Assembly: GCA_963922205.1 (NCBI GenBank)
Contig: CAWUHX010000281.1
Coordinates: 186,001-250,000 of the forward strand
Direction: 5' to 3'
DNA length: 64,000 nt
DNA from: Romanomermis culicivorax
Lineage: Eukaryota; Nematoda; Enoplea; Mermithida; Mermithidae
Shown: positions 1 to 11,479 of the stretch, piece by piece
How the letters are laid out: each line of letters starts with the position of its first letter
Position numbering within the stretch: the stretch's first letter is position 1
Translations under genes and position numbers: made by a program
The notes under the pieces: generated by a model
Databases searched by the model: none
What the model was told of the DNA's origin: nothing
What the model saw: only the letters and a program-made list of their open reading frames with translations

Positions 1-111
1 TTCACTCCAAACTTGACCCGATCTTTACTTAATAATCCACCATCAATGTAAACTAAGAAGCGAACTAGAGCACTAGATCGTTTCTGGCAGAGCTTGCTGA
101 TGGCCTTTGTC

Positions 112-312
112 GTATGCTCAAATCCACGTGTCCGGTGCATCAGAAAAATAATGCTCGGTGAGGGGCTGGAATCCTCGACCTTCTGCATAGAAGGCAGAGG
201 TGCTACCAACTGCGCTAACCAAAACACGTGAATGGTTCGGAAATTGTGGTTTTAATGGTAGCGGTGAGTGCGGGGCATGCCGCGTAATGAACAACCAGAT
301 GCACCAACATAC
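112..312 (-). repeat. tRNA-core SINE copy (S1)
   Basis: Read on the minus strand, a degenerate tRNA-like core (about 165-237) shows an A-box-like TTAGCGCAGTTGG, an anticodon-arm-like CTGCCTTCTATGCAG and a B-box-like segment. Conserved flanks surround it. Upstream lies the CACCGCTACC/ACAACCACAATTTC type head, downstream the TTTTTCTGATGCACCGG tail. The same three-part unit recurs near 29.2, 30.4, 30.65, 31.9 and 47.4 kb, so it is an interspersed family and not a tRNA gene. Boundaries are approximate. Confidence 0.7.
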
Positions 313-2490
313 ATGCACGTGGGGGAGTTGGGAGGTTTTGACCGCCAGTAGATTTTTATTGACCCCCAGCAGATTCTTGCTGACCCCAACAGATTTAACT
401 TTCCCAGCAATGACTGAGAATATGACGAAGGAAAATGAGCAAGAGAGAAGAGAAAGTCGTCATAAAAATGGAAATGATGCTGTAGTTTCAGAATTTTTCT
501 AAACAAATCATACTTGATTCCAAAAAAGTAACATGAAGACTTTAACAAGTGTTGTCTAAGCAAATAATTTCATATATCTAACTGATATAGGTTGAAGAAT
601 ATGCTGCTTGGATCTTAGAAGACTTTCTGAGACTTTATCAGAAAGGAAAAAAAAATTTGTCAGAAAGAAAGGAAAAAAATTTTTGTGTTCCATCCCCTGT
701 CCTGGCTGACCCCCAGCAAAATTTCTATGCTGTGCATGTATGCGAACTACTACAACACGTTTCGGTGCTGCTTGTTTGACACCATTTACCAGCCATTTTG
801 GTGCCAACCATTTCAGGGGCAGCTGTTCCAGCACCAACGGACTATTTTGATGATGGAATGGAAATGGGAAATGTAATGCAATAATTCTGTAATGGAAATT
901 AACATATAAAACAAGTGGGTCGATAATGATAATGAGATGAACTTTAAAGGAATTGTATATTTGGTGAATCAAATGATTCATTAATAATAGTTAAAGTGTG
1001 GATTATGGTACAACAGTAATAGTTGGTGGCCTGAGTCTAAGCTTATGGTCAATCATCTAACACTCGAATGACCAATACTTTGATTATTTAATGCAACACG
1101 TTCATTATCTTTACAATGCTCACTCTCACCACTACCATTATGTATGAAAAGATTTTCTAAAACTTTCATTTTTTCTTGAAGAAAATATGGCGTCTAAATG
1201 GCCATATGAAGACATTCACCGTCAAAAAAGTCAGCTGCTGCCGAAACGGCCGGCACAGCGGCACTAAAACGGGAGTGCTGAGACGTCCTATTCTGGCTAA
1301 ATCTATACTCAACAGAAGAGAATCCTCTTCTCCAAAAAACTTCACTGATAATTTGTCCTTCTGGTCTTATACTGCTGATAGTCTTCGAAAAAATTGAAAT
1401 GAGTCAAAAAAGTTATTATACAATGACCAAACACACGGAACATCAACTTTTTATTCCATGCAAAATAATAGAATCCAGAAATAAAATATATAACAAGAAA
1501 AGTTGCTGCAGAGTATTTTACATATAAATTTCCAAAATCAGGAAAAGAAAGAAAAAAATTACAACATAGGAAAATAAAAAATACATGCAAGAAATATCAC
1601 ATAAAAGCACAGTAAGATTAAGATGAGAACTAACTGAGCTTTGATGTCATATTTTATGCAACAAATGTGCAGCCTTGTCTGGAGAAATTTATATTAATAA
1701 GTCGAGATTTAAAAAAATCGGAGCTGTGAGTTACTAAGTGTGGACTTGCTTTCAGACTCCATTCTCTGCTTTGAAATTTGCCTACAGTTGTTGGCACTGT
1801 ATTCCACACCGATTGATTTCGGCTAATTGAAAATGAATCAAGCTGTAGCAGTTTCTAGTGCTCTTTCAATACAGCAGAGAGCATCTGAATAACTTTTTCT
1901 GTTTTATTGTAAATTGGTGGCATAAAAACAACCCTATTAGTGAATTTTTTTTATTTTCCATCAATATTTGATACTCTTACAAAACTCACAAAACAGTAGG
2001 CAGATCCTATTGAAGGCTTAACGCAGTACATTGGACATTAGTAGCTAAAGAAATGGGAAAAAATTAATCAGCATTGTGTGGCAATACAGATTCTACCTCA
2101 TTTTCAAGTATGATTGATTTTCGGCTTATCACGGATAAGTTCGAATTCCTCAAGAAGTGCATTTGAACATAGCCATGCACGCGTTGCATTGCATGCATTG
2201 CTGCACTCCACTCTGATTGAGAAGACTGAATTGTCACTGGAATTGTTTGTTCAAAGCCAATTCTCCAGTGCAGCAAAAAATAAAATCAATAGAAGTTCAA
2301 TCCGTCAATCTTCCGTAAACAATGCGGGCACTCAATCACCTGTGCTAATTGACGCATGTGAATAGCTCAATGAAAAATGACTTAGGGCTCTGGTGTGAAC
2401 ACAACATGTGTCCATGCGTAAGAGCTGGCTGAGTGTCGTGGACTTAAAATGTGTTGCATCACAAATGCGTACATACTTTTCAAGCTGGGC
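313..2490. other. intergenic, no gene seen
   Basis: No ORF here has family-like character or convincing exon boundaries. The stretch is AT-rich with short open frames only. A signal-peptide exon of the downstream lectin gene could lie here, but none was identified. Confidence 0.5.
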
Positions 2491-2499
2491 TTATATAAA
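2491..2499 (+). promoter_or_regulatory. TATA-like box upstream of the lectin gene
   Basis: TTATATAAA lies about 25-80 bases before candidate ATGs at 2517 and 2571, both in frame with the first lectin exon. The spacing suits a core promoter, but the base composition makes chance likely. Confidence 0.25.
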
Positions 2500-2570
2500 T
2501 TTGTGTGATTTGCCAAATGAGTGATGGCAGTTTGAGCAGGGTTGTGTTAACTGAAGAACAACATCAAAGC

Positions 2571-2764
2571 ATGAGCAGCATCACATTTTGTCTTACAGCC
2601 TGCCCAGGAACCGATTGGACTCTAGTAGGCAGCAATTGCTACAAAGTCCTTGGCATAAACAATTATGCTTCAGCCCTCAGTGGATGCTCCTCAGCAAGCA
2701 GTCAAGCGAAGCTGCCCATTTTTCACAATCTAGCAGATTTTGAGAAATTCATCCGTTACACCGG
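2571..2764 (+). CDS. lectin gene: CTLD exon 1
   Basis: From 2601 the exon reads [16 protein letters not shown], the typical amino end of a C-type lectin domain, with two cysteines and a Trp. It runs to a gtaagt donor at 2765 and ends in phase 2. A tcttacag acceptor ends at 2598, so the exon may begin at 2599 after an upstream leader exon. Alternatively translation starts at ATG 2571 and reads straight through. I give the longer limit; which is right is unresolved. Confidence 0.75.
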
Positions 2765-5700
2765 GTAAGTAATGTTTTGGACCAGAAACAAAATTTAGAG
2801 CCTTCTTACGTCTTTTAGGTTGAATGTACCCACAGCAGACCACATCAATATATTCATAGGGGCACAAGTTGGCAGTGATGGGAAAACATATACCTTCACT
2901 GATGGATCCTGGGATTTTTCGAACTGGTACATTGGACAGCCTACTGGTGGAGTTTGTGTCACAATGAACGACTTAGACGGCTATGGATGGAACTCGAGTG
3001 ACTGCACGCAACAGGCCATGGCAATTTGTCAAATAGTTGGACCAGCAACGGGGGCAACAAGTGGGCATAAATTGGTATTTTGTGTGTGCTCAATTTCATA
3101 CGTATTTCATGAGCAGCTGCTATTGGACTGGATGTAGGATCGTGCCCAAAAGAGAGTTAAACAGTCTCTTTTTCCTTTATATAACATTTTTCTTTGAAAT
3201 TTAAGCCAGTTCAACTGTCACGTCATCAACATGTAAGGATATTTTTCTAATTTTCTACCCATTTTTACCATTTTTATATTAATTTAGCCAAGTCAAGCAC
3301 CATTACTACTACTTCAACATCAATTATTATGTCTACAAAGACTACAAATCTTAATTTGTCGAGTAGTACCACAGCTTCATCAACTGCTGTGTCATATACA
3401 GGTATATTATACATGAATTCACTGCCAAATATACTTTAATATGCCATCTACTAAATTAGTCAAAACCATTGCTTTCTCAACATCATTTGGCGATAGATAA
3501 TTCCATGAACTCATATGCACGTTATCCATATCACTTTTTTAGCCAATTCAACTACTAGCATAAAAAACACAAACTCCAGACAGTATCACTCTTACATTGA
3601 GCAAAGCAGCATCATCGCCCCTGTCTACAAGCAATGCGAAACTGGCGATCTCTACTACAAGTTCTCCATCTGTTGCAGGTGAAGCTTAACATGGCGTACT
3701 TTTCAGCATTTGCAGCTTTTTCACTTTTTCAGTGTCTTCTACTGTTGCAAGTAGTAGCAGGACTACTAAATCCTATTCACAATACAAATATGATACTACA
3801 TCGCAAGTGTTACAAACTCACTCTCCATACATGGCTACCAGTGGACCAAACACAAACAGTGTCATTGTAATCAGCAGTACCCCAAACACTGCCAACTATC
3901 CAGCTACCAGAAACAACAATGAAACAACTGCATTAAACAGTATCCCCAGTGCTTTTAGCATTAAACCAAGTACGATGGGCAATGTGACAATAAACTCAGG
4001 TAGAAAACTGATTTGATTATTACTACCATATTTTGATTTGAATTAGCATGTGAGTGATTTTTCGGCATGAATCATATTTATGTATAGTTTAGATCAGAAG
4101 CCTGTCACTTAGTCAATACAAAAGCTATCTACAGATCACCTGCTGGTAGAAGGCTAGTAGAGATCGAACTGTTATGAAAAGTGCTCAAAAATTGTCCTTT
4201 TTAAGCAAAACAGTTTTTGAAATTCTGAGAAGCATTTTTTCTAATAATGGGTCATTGCTGTACTAAATTATGTTATTTCAGATGCATTATCAAGCACTAG
4301 TACTCTCAATTCTCCACTAATTACAATATTTACGAAGATCATGAATTTTAGTCTGTCGAACATAGCTGTTCTCTCGTCTGTTGCGACATCTACAAGTACA
4401 TTATTTCATAAATTCGATTATACATTATTTTTGTGTAACAATGCTATCACCTTTAGCGAGTCCTACTAGCACGAAAACATCTATTATGACAATGGTATCA
4501 GGAACACAAACATCCACAAGTATGAACCTGAAAAAATTTTTTCCAAATATTAATTTTCAAATCCCAAACTGTTTTTAAAGTGCGGAAGCATGCAAATCAG
4601 ATGAAATATGTTTTTTCTCCCATCAATACTTTAGAGGCTATTGTAATTTGAAAAAGGTTTTTTTACATCACCCATTAAGTGCAAAATATACTGATTCTAG
4701 CTTATATTACTTCAGATCGGTCATCAAGCATTATTATTGTCACTTCACCAGCATTTACCACGTCTACAATGATCATGAACTTATCGAGCAGTAACAGTGT
4801 TTCATCAACTATTGTATCATGTACAGGAATATAATTTCATAAATTCAATTTCACCTTAATCATTGAAGCACATTTAGCCAGTGCAACAACTAGCATGAAA
4901 ACACAATCTAATCAAATGGTTTCTGGAACACAAACACCTACAAGTACACGCAGGAACACATACTTTCTGAATTGCTAAGTGATAATGTTTTCCAGGCAGT
5001 GTCAATGTTATGTTGTCGAGCAATGGAGCACCCGTGCTCCAATCTACTAGCGATGCAAAATTAGTGATTCCAACATCAACTTCTGCATCTGTTGCAAGTG
5101 GAACATCCTCTTGTCTACTTTCCAGCGTCTGCAGCCTTTTCACTCTTTCAGTGTCCTCTATTGCTGCGAGTGGAGGCAGGACTAGCAAATCATATTCACA
5201 ATACAAATATAATACCACAACACAAATGATGCAAACTAATGCTGCAAATTTTACTGCCAGTGGAACAAACATGAACAGCATCATAATGGCCAGCAGCACT
5301 TCCAATACCACCAACTATTCTGCAACAAGACTCAACAATGCAACAATGGCATCAATCAGTACCCCTAGTGTTTTTAGTATTAAACCAATTACACTGAGTG
5401 ATTTGACAAAAATCACAACAATTAGTAATTTTTCGATTAGCAATGTAACAAAAAGTCAAGGTAGAGCAAATTTGATCATCACGATTGTATTGCAATTTAA
5501 TGAAGAACATTCTAGGTTTAGTCGGAATGACATTTTTACCCACATCCGAAATCAAAAACGTTTCACAGAGTAAGTTTCATTTTTTGAACTCTAGATGCTT
5601 TTCAGATAATTAACATAATGATTATACATCAGAAAATTTTTTTGAGGATGAGATTGGCATGCAAAAAGTTGTTCTATAGTACCTGGAGAATAAGAAGAAA

Positions 5701-8700
5701 AGAACTGCTGACTTAACTGATGCTAGAAAAATTCAAGTTGAGCAGTTTCTAAACCAAAATGACGCTGATGAATATGACACTTGACATAATACTGCAGAGA
5801 TAGATGGCATCTAAATATACATATCTATTCACAACCGTCAACATATCATGGTATAAAGTCTTACGTCATGCCTTTTTTATCGCAAACTAATTAATGCTGC
5901 AGTAAAAATGAAAACAGATTTTGGCACCTGAAGAAATATGGAACTTTCCAATTACATTTCTCGGCAAATATTCAACTAAATCTGCTACAGTTCCACACAA
6001 AAAAGTGAGGAGTTTCTACTTCCTAAATATCTATAATAAATATGTCAAGTTCCCTGATTGAGGACATGAGTGCAAAGTCAGTTTAGTGGTTTTCAGGCTG
6101 AAAAATAATATCCACTTCCTGAAACACATAGCTTTTGAGGTTCATAGAAGAGATTTAAAAATCAGAAAAAAGCATCGACCTGCTGATGCCATCTAAGCTG
6201 TCAAGTATCTCAAATTTTGCTCAGTATTAGAAAACTCAAGTTTCTTGGATCACAAGCAGAAAATATTTGGTACATTTGTCATATGCTCATGGAAAAAACA
6301 AACGAATCTGAAAAGCTGGGGTCAATGTGGCAGTTTAAAAATCTTTTATTCCAGCACAATGAAAAAAACCATTTTTTCAGCAGTTTTCAAGTAAAGCTGT
6401 ATAGTTTAGATCATAAGTTTGCCATTTAGTCAATACAAAACTTACCTACAAATTATCTGCTGGTGCAAGGCCAGTAGAGATCAAGCTGATTATTATCCAA
6501 AGAGATGAAAAAATTGTCCTTTTCTGGCAAAGCAGTTTTTAAAATTTCAAGAAGGAGCATTTTTGCCATTAATGGGTCATTGTTGTACTAAGTTATTTTA
6601 TTCCAGATGCATCATCAAGCACTATTACTATCACTTCTCCACCAATTATAATATTTACAAAGATCGCAAATTTTATTCTGTCGAACATCACTGTTCTGTC
6701 AAGTGTTGTAACATCTAGAGGTACATTATTCCATAAATTCGATTATACATTATTTTTTGTAACAATCACCACACTTTTAGCCAGTCCTACCAGCACGAAA
6801 ACACCAACTACACCAATGCTATCAGGAACACAAACATCCACAAGTATAGAACTGAAAATTTACATAATGAACTCCTAAGCTAAAGTTTTTTCAGGCAGTG
6901 CGATCATTGTTCTGAGCAGTGCAGCATCAATGGGTCAATTTTCAAGCAAAGCAAAACTTGGGTTTTCAGTGTTATCTGGCGCAAATGTTGCAGGTGACAT
7001 TCCATGGTTTAAAACTTTCAAGTTTTTGCAGCTTTTCCACTGTTTCAGCATCTGACACTGTTGGAAGCACAACTACTGAATCATATCCACAATATGAATA
7101 CGATAATTCCACAGCACAAGTGATGCAAACTTATGCTGTCCATGTAACTACCAGTGGAGCGAATGCAAACAATTTCACCCCCAGTGCTGCAAACTCCACC
7201 AACTACCCTTCTACTGGGTGGAACAATCCAATGAGACTATCGACCAGTATCCCCAGTGCTTTCAGCATAGGATCGACTATGACAAGCAATGGGACAAATA
7301 CAGCCACTAATGATAATGATTCAATCAGCAACAACAGAACAAGCTCAAGTAATTATTTCTGATCTCCATCATTTTATTTCAACTGGAATTAGCTTTTTTT
7401 TAGGTGTGTCTGGTATGACATTTAGATCCACATTCACAGTCAAAAACATTTCACAGGGTAAGTTCCCAACTGTGAACATTTTAAAATGCTTGCAAGAGTT
7501 TCAAAAGTGTCTAATGCTTATTGGGATTTTGTGGTCCTTTGTGGTTTTTGTTGCAGTCAACCTTTGCTTTGAAATAGGGATCAGTTTGCATACAGTTCCC
7601 ATATGTAACTGTACAAAAGTTCAACTGAAATGAGCAAGTGGTTTGATCCATAGCTCATTTATTTTGAAATGAAATGACAGATGCATTACAAGTAAAATAA
7701 TGAGTTCAATTTAACACAAAGTTTTCATGCAGTAAAAAAGTTTATATGATAGAAATGTCCAAAAGTTTTCAGTATTTAGAAACGTATAAAATAAGTGACA
7801 ACATAAGCTCGAAGTACTGGGCAATGCAAATTCCAAAAAAATCACATATCCAAGGAAAATTTTTTTGGCATTCTTCTAGCAAATCTATTGCAGTTCATGC
7901 AAAGTCTCCACTATTTTCCAACAGCTATCTAGCCTAGGGTTCATAGTTCAATCTGTTGACTTCCATTTGGAAACAGAGGCCAGCAATGATGCTTCTATAC
8001 CAGCTTTGCTATCTTAAGTATGCTGCTTTGAAAATTTTTTCTTCATGCAGTAAGTCATGGAGTTTTGTGGCACATTGTTGTCCATGTAGTGCCTGCTTTT
8101 ATCTTCTTTTGGGGAAAAACAGAATGTGAAAAAAGACAGACTGTTTTGTCTCATTTCAGTACCAATCATCACATCGACAAATGCCACAAATCTCATCATG
8201 TGGAGCAGTTCAGCTGTTTTGTCAAGTGCAGTATCGTCTGCAGGTATATGTTTCATAAATTCAACTGCACATTATTGATTGATAAAACTAATCATCACAT
8301 TTTCAGCCAGTCCAAATAGCATCAAAACACTAGCTCGTTCCATGATCCTTGGAACACTAGCAACACAAACACCCACAAGTATTCTGTTATAGCCAGAAAC
8401 ATAAGCTCTTAAGCTGCGATATTCTTCAGACATTTCAACTGCTACAATGAGCAGTGTGGCATCAACGCCCCAATCTACAACGAATTCAAAACTGGCGCCT
8501 TTGATGGCAACTGTTGCATCCATTACAAGTGAAACATCTCCTGGTGTAACGATTTCTAGCGTTTGCATCTTCTCACTTTTCAGTATCCGACACTGTGGCA
8601 AGTAGAAGCAGGACTACTGAATCCTATTCACAATATACAAACGGCATTTCCAATGCACAAATGATGCAAACATATCTTGCATATATGACTAACAATGCAG

Positions 8701-9518
8701 CAAACACAAACAGTTCAACTCTGATCGACAGTCCCAGTTTTCCTTCGACTGGATGGAACAATCCAACAACAGCATCGATCAGTATTCCTAGTGCCTCTGG
8801 CATTACGCAAATTGTGAGCAACAATGTGAAGAGTGTAGCTGCTATTAGTAAAATTTTGATCAGCAACGTAACAACTAGCTCAAGTAAGGCAAAATTTGGA
8901 CAGGATCTTCAAAATTGGATTTTGATTTGAATTGACTTGTTTTAGGTGTACCTGGTTTTAGGCGTACCACATCTAAGGTCGAAATCGGAGGTGTTTCACA
9001 GGGTAAGTTCAGCATTGTGAATATTGTGGTAGAACTAATGCCTTTGAAATAATTTCACCACAAAAACTATCCTTTTGAAAAATTATGGTGGCAGATCTGC
9101 ACCGACTTTCAATTTAGCGGAACAAAAGAGATCATTTTTAGAATTATATTTTCTAATGCATATGTTTTTTTCTTTAGATATATCATATGATGAGAACGAT
9201 GCAGAGGCTCAGAACTCCATTATAGGTAAGTTATTGCTATACATCAGCAAAGGAGAACAGGAATCCCTTCAATTATACTACTATTGTTGACGGTGTTTTT
9301 TGTTCATATGTCTTATTATACAAATAAATATTTACAATTGTGTCACTCCACTGATTCTGCAAGATTCAGAGAGGAATGTGTTTGGACATGGTTCAGATAT
9401 GAGCCTGAATTACAAATTTAAAAGATTCATTTGCATGATGAATCATACGATATTTGTGAATTATATTATAACCGATCCGTTTCAAATTAGGGGTATGGGA
9501 CTTTTCTGTCAGTTGTAG
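2571..9518 (+). CDS. C-type lectin domain protein with exon-amplified mucin-like region (gene model)
   Basis: This is a multi-exon gene, probably for a secreted or surface glycoprotein. Two exons (to 2764; 2819-3060) encode one C-type lectin domain. They are followed by a 27-base exon (3206-3232) and then repeated blocks of Ser/Thr/Asn-rich exons, called A to E here, ending with short exons near 9178-9225 and possibly 9364-9518. From the end of CTLD exon 2 onward every proposed exon begins and ends in phase 1, so blocks can be added or lost without breaking frame. The low-complexity S/T/N sequence with many N-x-S/T sites is mucin-like. The N-terminus is uncertain. In-frame ATGs at 2517 and 2571 give no good signal peptide, so an upstream leader exon is possible. 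No transmembrane segment is evident. The exon set comes from splice consensus and repeat comparison, without transcript evidence. Confidence 0.7.
2819..3060 (+). CDS. lectin gene: CTLD exon 2
   Basis: This exon carries the carboxyl half of the lectin fold. It encodes [27 protein letters not shown], then VCVTMND, GWNSSDC and AMAICQI. The pattern W..NW..GQP..G.C...W...C...ICQ is characteristic of CTLDs. The usual EPN or QPD sugar-binding tripeptide is replaced by QPT and the WND motif is not clear, so calcium-dependent sugar binding is doubtful. It enters after a tcttttag acceptor and is modelled to end at 3060 before gtgggc, in phase 1. A later gtattt donor at 3075 is the alternative. Confidence 0.8.
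3206..3232 (+). CDS. lectin gene: 27-base linker exon
   Basis: A tiny phase 1-1 exon between a tttaag acceptor and a gtaagg donor encodes eight or nine Ser/Thr-rich residues (SSTVTSST). It fits in frame between the CTLD and the first A exon. Confidence 0.45.
3288..3999 (+). CDS. lectin gene: mucin-like block 1 (exons A1, C1, D1)
   Basis: Three phase 1-1 exons are proposed: A1 3288-3401 (38 codons, S/T-rich), C1 3580-3678 and D1 3733-3999. D1 contains the recurring motif [10 protein letters not shown], later the PAT..NN..T segment and PSAFSIKP. A decayed B exon (about 3543-3579) sits directly against C1. The intron that separates B and C in the other blocks seems to be deleted here, so B1 is probably not spliced in. 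Introns use gtatat, gtgaag and gtagaa donors. Confidence 0.6.
4282..4519 (+). CDS. lectin gene: mucin-like block 2 (exons A2, B2)
   Basis: A2 (4282-4395, 114 bases) and B2 (4457-4519, 63 bases) are paralogous to the A and B exons of the other blocks. Both are phase 1-1, with cag/tttag acceptors and gtacat/gtatga donors. This block lacks recognisable C, D and E exons. The intron before A2 (4081-4281) is clearly similar to the intron before A4 (6396-6606), so duplications included intron sequence. Confidence 0.55.
4716..5569 (+). CDS. lectin gene: mucin-like block 3 (A3, B3, C2, D2, E1)
   Basis: A complete five-exon block: A3 4716-4820, B3 4878-4943, C2 4996-5097, D2 5152-5460 and E1 5516-5569, all phase 1. 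D2 has [10 protein letters not shown], the SATRLNN segment and PSVFSIKP. E1 ends with the shared KNVSQ motif before gtaagt. At A3 the donor used by its paralogs is altered (gaatat instead of gtatat). A gtacag nine bases earlier keeps phase 1 and is used in this model. Confidence 0.6.
5570..6606. other. intron between lectin blocks 3 and 4
   Basis: No coding features were recognised. The last ~210 bases (6396-6606) match the intron at 4081-4281, with shared TGTATAGTTTAGATCA, AGTCAATACAAAA and AATGGGTCATTG strings. This marks the edge of a segmental duplication. Confidence 0.5.
6607..7457 (+). CDS. lectin gene: mucin-like block 4 (A4, B4, C3, D3, E2)
   Basis: The cleanest complete block: A4 6607-6720, B4 6781-6843, C3 6895-6993, D3 7049-7348 and E2 7404-7457. 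All are phase 1 with standard splice sites. D3 carries [12 protein letters not shown], then YPSTGWNNP and IPSAFSIG. It is rich in N-x-S/T sequons. E2 is 54 bases, the same length as E1, and ends KNISQ before gtaagt. Confidence 0.65.
7458..8159. other. intron between lectin blocks 4 and 5
   Basis: Open frames are short, with no homology to the exon blocks. I see nothing else that can be supported. Confidence 0.4.
8160..9002 (+). CDS. lectin gene: mucin-like block 5 (A5, B5, C4, D4, E3)
   Basis: The last complete block: A5 8160-8243 (shorter than its paralogs), B5 8307-8378, C4 8430-8528, D4 8584-8883 and E3 8946-9002. All are phase 1. D4 carries ESYSQYTNG and [10 protein letters not shown]3 and D4 share STGWNN, absent from D1 and D2, so blocks 4 and 5 look like the more recent pair. 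E3 ends GVSQ before gtaagt. Confidence 0.62.
9178..9518 (+). CDS. lectin gene: candidate carboxyl-terminal exons
   Basis: A 48-base phase 1-1 exon (9178-9225; encodes [15 protein letters not shown]) has good splice sites, tctttag and gtaagt. A possible terminal exon begins at 9364 after ctgcaag and runs to TAG at 9516-9518. It encodes about 50 residues with no recognised domain. The second exon rests only on an open frame in the right phase and a weak acceptor, so the gene end is uncertain. Confidence 0.4.
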
Positions 9519-9639
9519 CACAATAGACATCTGAATACGTAAAATTCTGAAACGGAAAATGACCTCACAAGTAATTTGGCAGATATTGCACCCTAGTTTA
9601 AGATAAAATTTCTGACGAGGTAATGCTTATAAGTCTTAA

Positions 9640-9879
9640 GGGTCATTTATACTTGTCTTTTTCGGTGGAACGGAATGGAAGGCAATCGACACAACGTTAC
9701 CAGACGAAAGGGAAATTTTCGTTCCGTTGGGTTCGGTTCGAGGTCACCGTCGGTCATTTTCTAGAAAATTGCAGTTATCCTTTGTGATCGAAGGTTGATT
9801 TTCAGGCTGAACGTTTCAAGCTGTTGACGATCGGTTCCGTTCCGTTCCGTTCCATCGAAAAAGGCAAGTATAAATGACC
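9640..9879. mobile_element. MITE with TTAA target duplication (piggyBac-type)
   Basis: A 240-base element is flanked by TTAA on both sides (9636-9639 and 9880-9883). Its terminal inverted repeats of about 35 bases begin GGGTCATTTATACTTG and extend through CTTTTTCG.TGGAACGG. It has no coding capacity. TTAA duplications are the hallmark of piggyBac-superfamily insertion, so this is probably a non-autonomous piggyBac derivative. Confidence 0.75.
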
Positions 9880-9883
9880 CTTA

Positions 9884-10623
9884 AGTCCTGAAATCGCACT
9901 GCTATAGTGCATTTGACACAAATAGAGTAATGGTATGGTAACTGCTTTTTATGCAGGCTTTATTTGATAGAAATTTGCATTAATGTGCAAAAAAAAGAAA
10001 GTTGACCTACACTTGATCTGAGGAACAACAAAAGATGTGAACATGTAACAAGTCACATTGATAGAATCAAAAAGTATTACCTGTGATAAAATATTGACTG
10101 TAAACCACGAAAATCGACATAAAAAACCGAAATTCAGAATTGGACATTACAGATACTATTAGGAATAGATCAGAGGAACACTATTGTAGATTTCAAGACA
10201 ATCAACAAATGCATCTTTTATCACTAAAATGTTTCCATTGTTTAAAAACATTAATGCAAATTTAAATGAAAACACAGACAAAACATTAGTAGTTTAGTTT
10301 TACTCAGCTGGCCACGATCTATGGAATGCGCAATTACATGTATTATCTTGCAATTTACACCTGGGATCGATTGCAAATCATCTTGAACGATATGTTTGAT
10401 TTGGAAGCCTGCAAAACACATCTTGAACTACGTGTTCAAGTTAGCACTCTCGCTACAGCCCAGCCCAAAATGTTAAGGCCCATTAAAGTTTAATCGTTTA
10501 ATCGTGTCCCCGGGTGAAAAACGTGTCCTGAAAACAATGCTTAAGCATACGGAAATGTGCACCAAACAAAAATTTTTTGTGGAAATTTTGTAAAAGATGA
10601 GTAAAGCAGTTAAATCATTAGAT
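9884..10623. other. non-coding, contains fragment of an interspersed repeat
   Basis: No gene seen. The last ~125 bases resemble 27.96-28.13 kb: shared CATGAAAACAATGCTT-like and GAGTAAAGCAGTTTAATCATTAGAT-like strings. The left LTR of the retroelement therefore abuts a truncated copy of the repeat found inside the foldback element at 27.4-28.5 kb. Confidence 0.5.
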
Positions 10624-11415
10624 TGTCAGAGGGTCAATTCCTCTGACCTTTGGTCCTCTAACTACCTCACTTTTATTCTCTAAAGCTCCTTTGTTGTTAA
10701 AGTGGTTTCATTTATTCTTGGGCAAACAAACCAGTAAAACGGTTTGTGTCATATACATTTTTGGCTCAAAAATACATAAATGGTGACGTGAATGTTTTGC
10801 ATGCATCTGGCAAGTCGATGTTAGACGCGTGGCGGTTTGTTTCATTATTACTATTATTAATCGTCTTATTGTGAACCGGTCGCGTTTTTTCCTTTTGCGT
10901 CTTCGAAGAAGACTCGTGGCGACTGTGGAAGGTTGGCGGACGCATTTTATTGTTCGTATTGTTGTGTGTTTTCGACTTCGCGTCGCGGACTCGTTTGGAG
11001 AAACTCCTGCGACCTGAGAACACTTTCGACGTTCAAACTTTGTTGAGGAGAAGAGTGAGTGTTAGTTCAAAAGGTAGACAGATCATTTTCTCAAGCTTTC
11101 AGCTTAGGTCGTGGATTAAGATACCCGAAGGTCCCTGGGACTCTGTGTACAGGGACTTAAGAAGGGTCAGCGGCTTAGGGAGGTGATCAGTATTCGTATT
11201 CATACTTTGGCATTTTGTATTTTCGTTCATCACTTGCTCACGGTTGTATTTGCACTTTTGTCAGTTCCCAAAATAAATATTTTTGTTTCTTACGTCTCTG
11301 AGATCTGCAGTAGGATAGTATCTAGCACCGGGTTAGCGTCAGGGGCCGTACTAGATTGGATCTCCCAAGAACCGCAGCTAGGTAGCCGAGGGCATACGAG
11401 CACAATAATACGACA
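10624..11415 (+). repeat. 5' LTR
   Basis: About 792 bases, TG...CA, matching 23474-24260 over its full length. It contains AATAAA near 11270 (CCCAAAATAAATATTT), consistent with the LTR polyadenylation signal. Confidence 0.9.
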
Positions 11416-11433
11416 TTGGTGACCGTACCAGGG
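11416..11433 (+). promoter_or_regulatory. candidate primer binding site
   Basis: TTGGTGACCGTACCAGGG follows the 5' LTR directly. The TGG start fits pairing with the CCA end of a tRNA. The tRNA species was not identified. Confidence 0.4.
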
Positions 11434-11479
11434 GTGACTTGTACGACATTGGTGACTTGTACAGCTACGAAGGTAAAGG

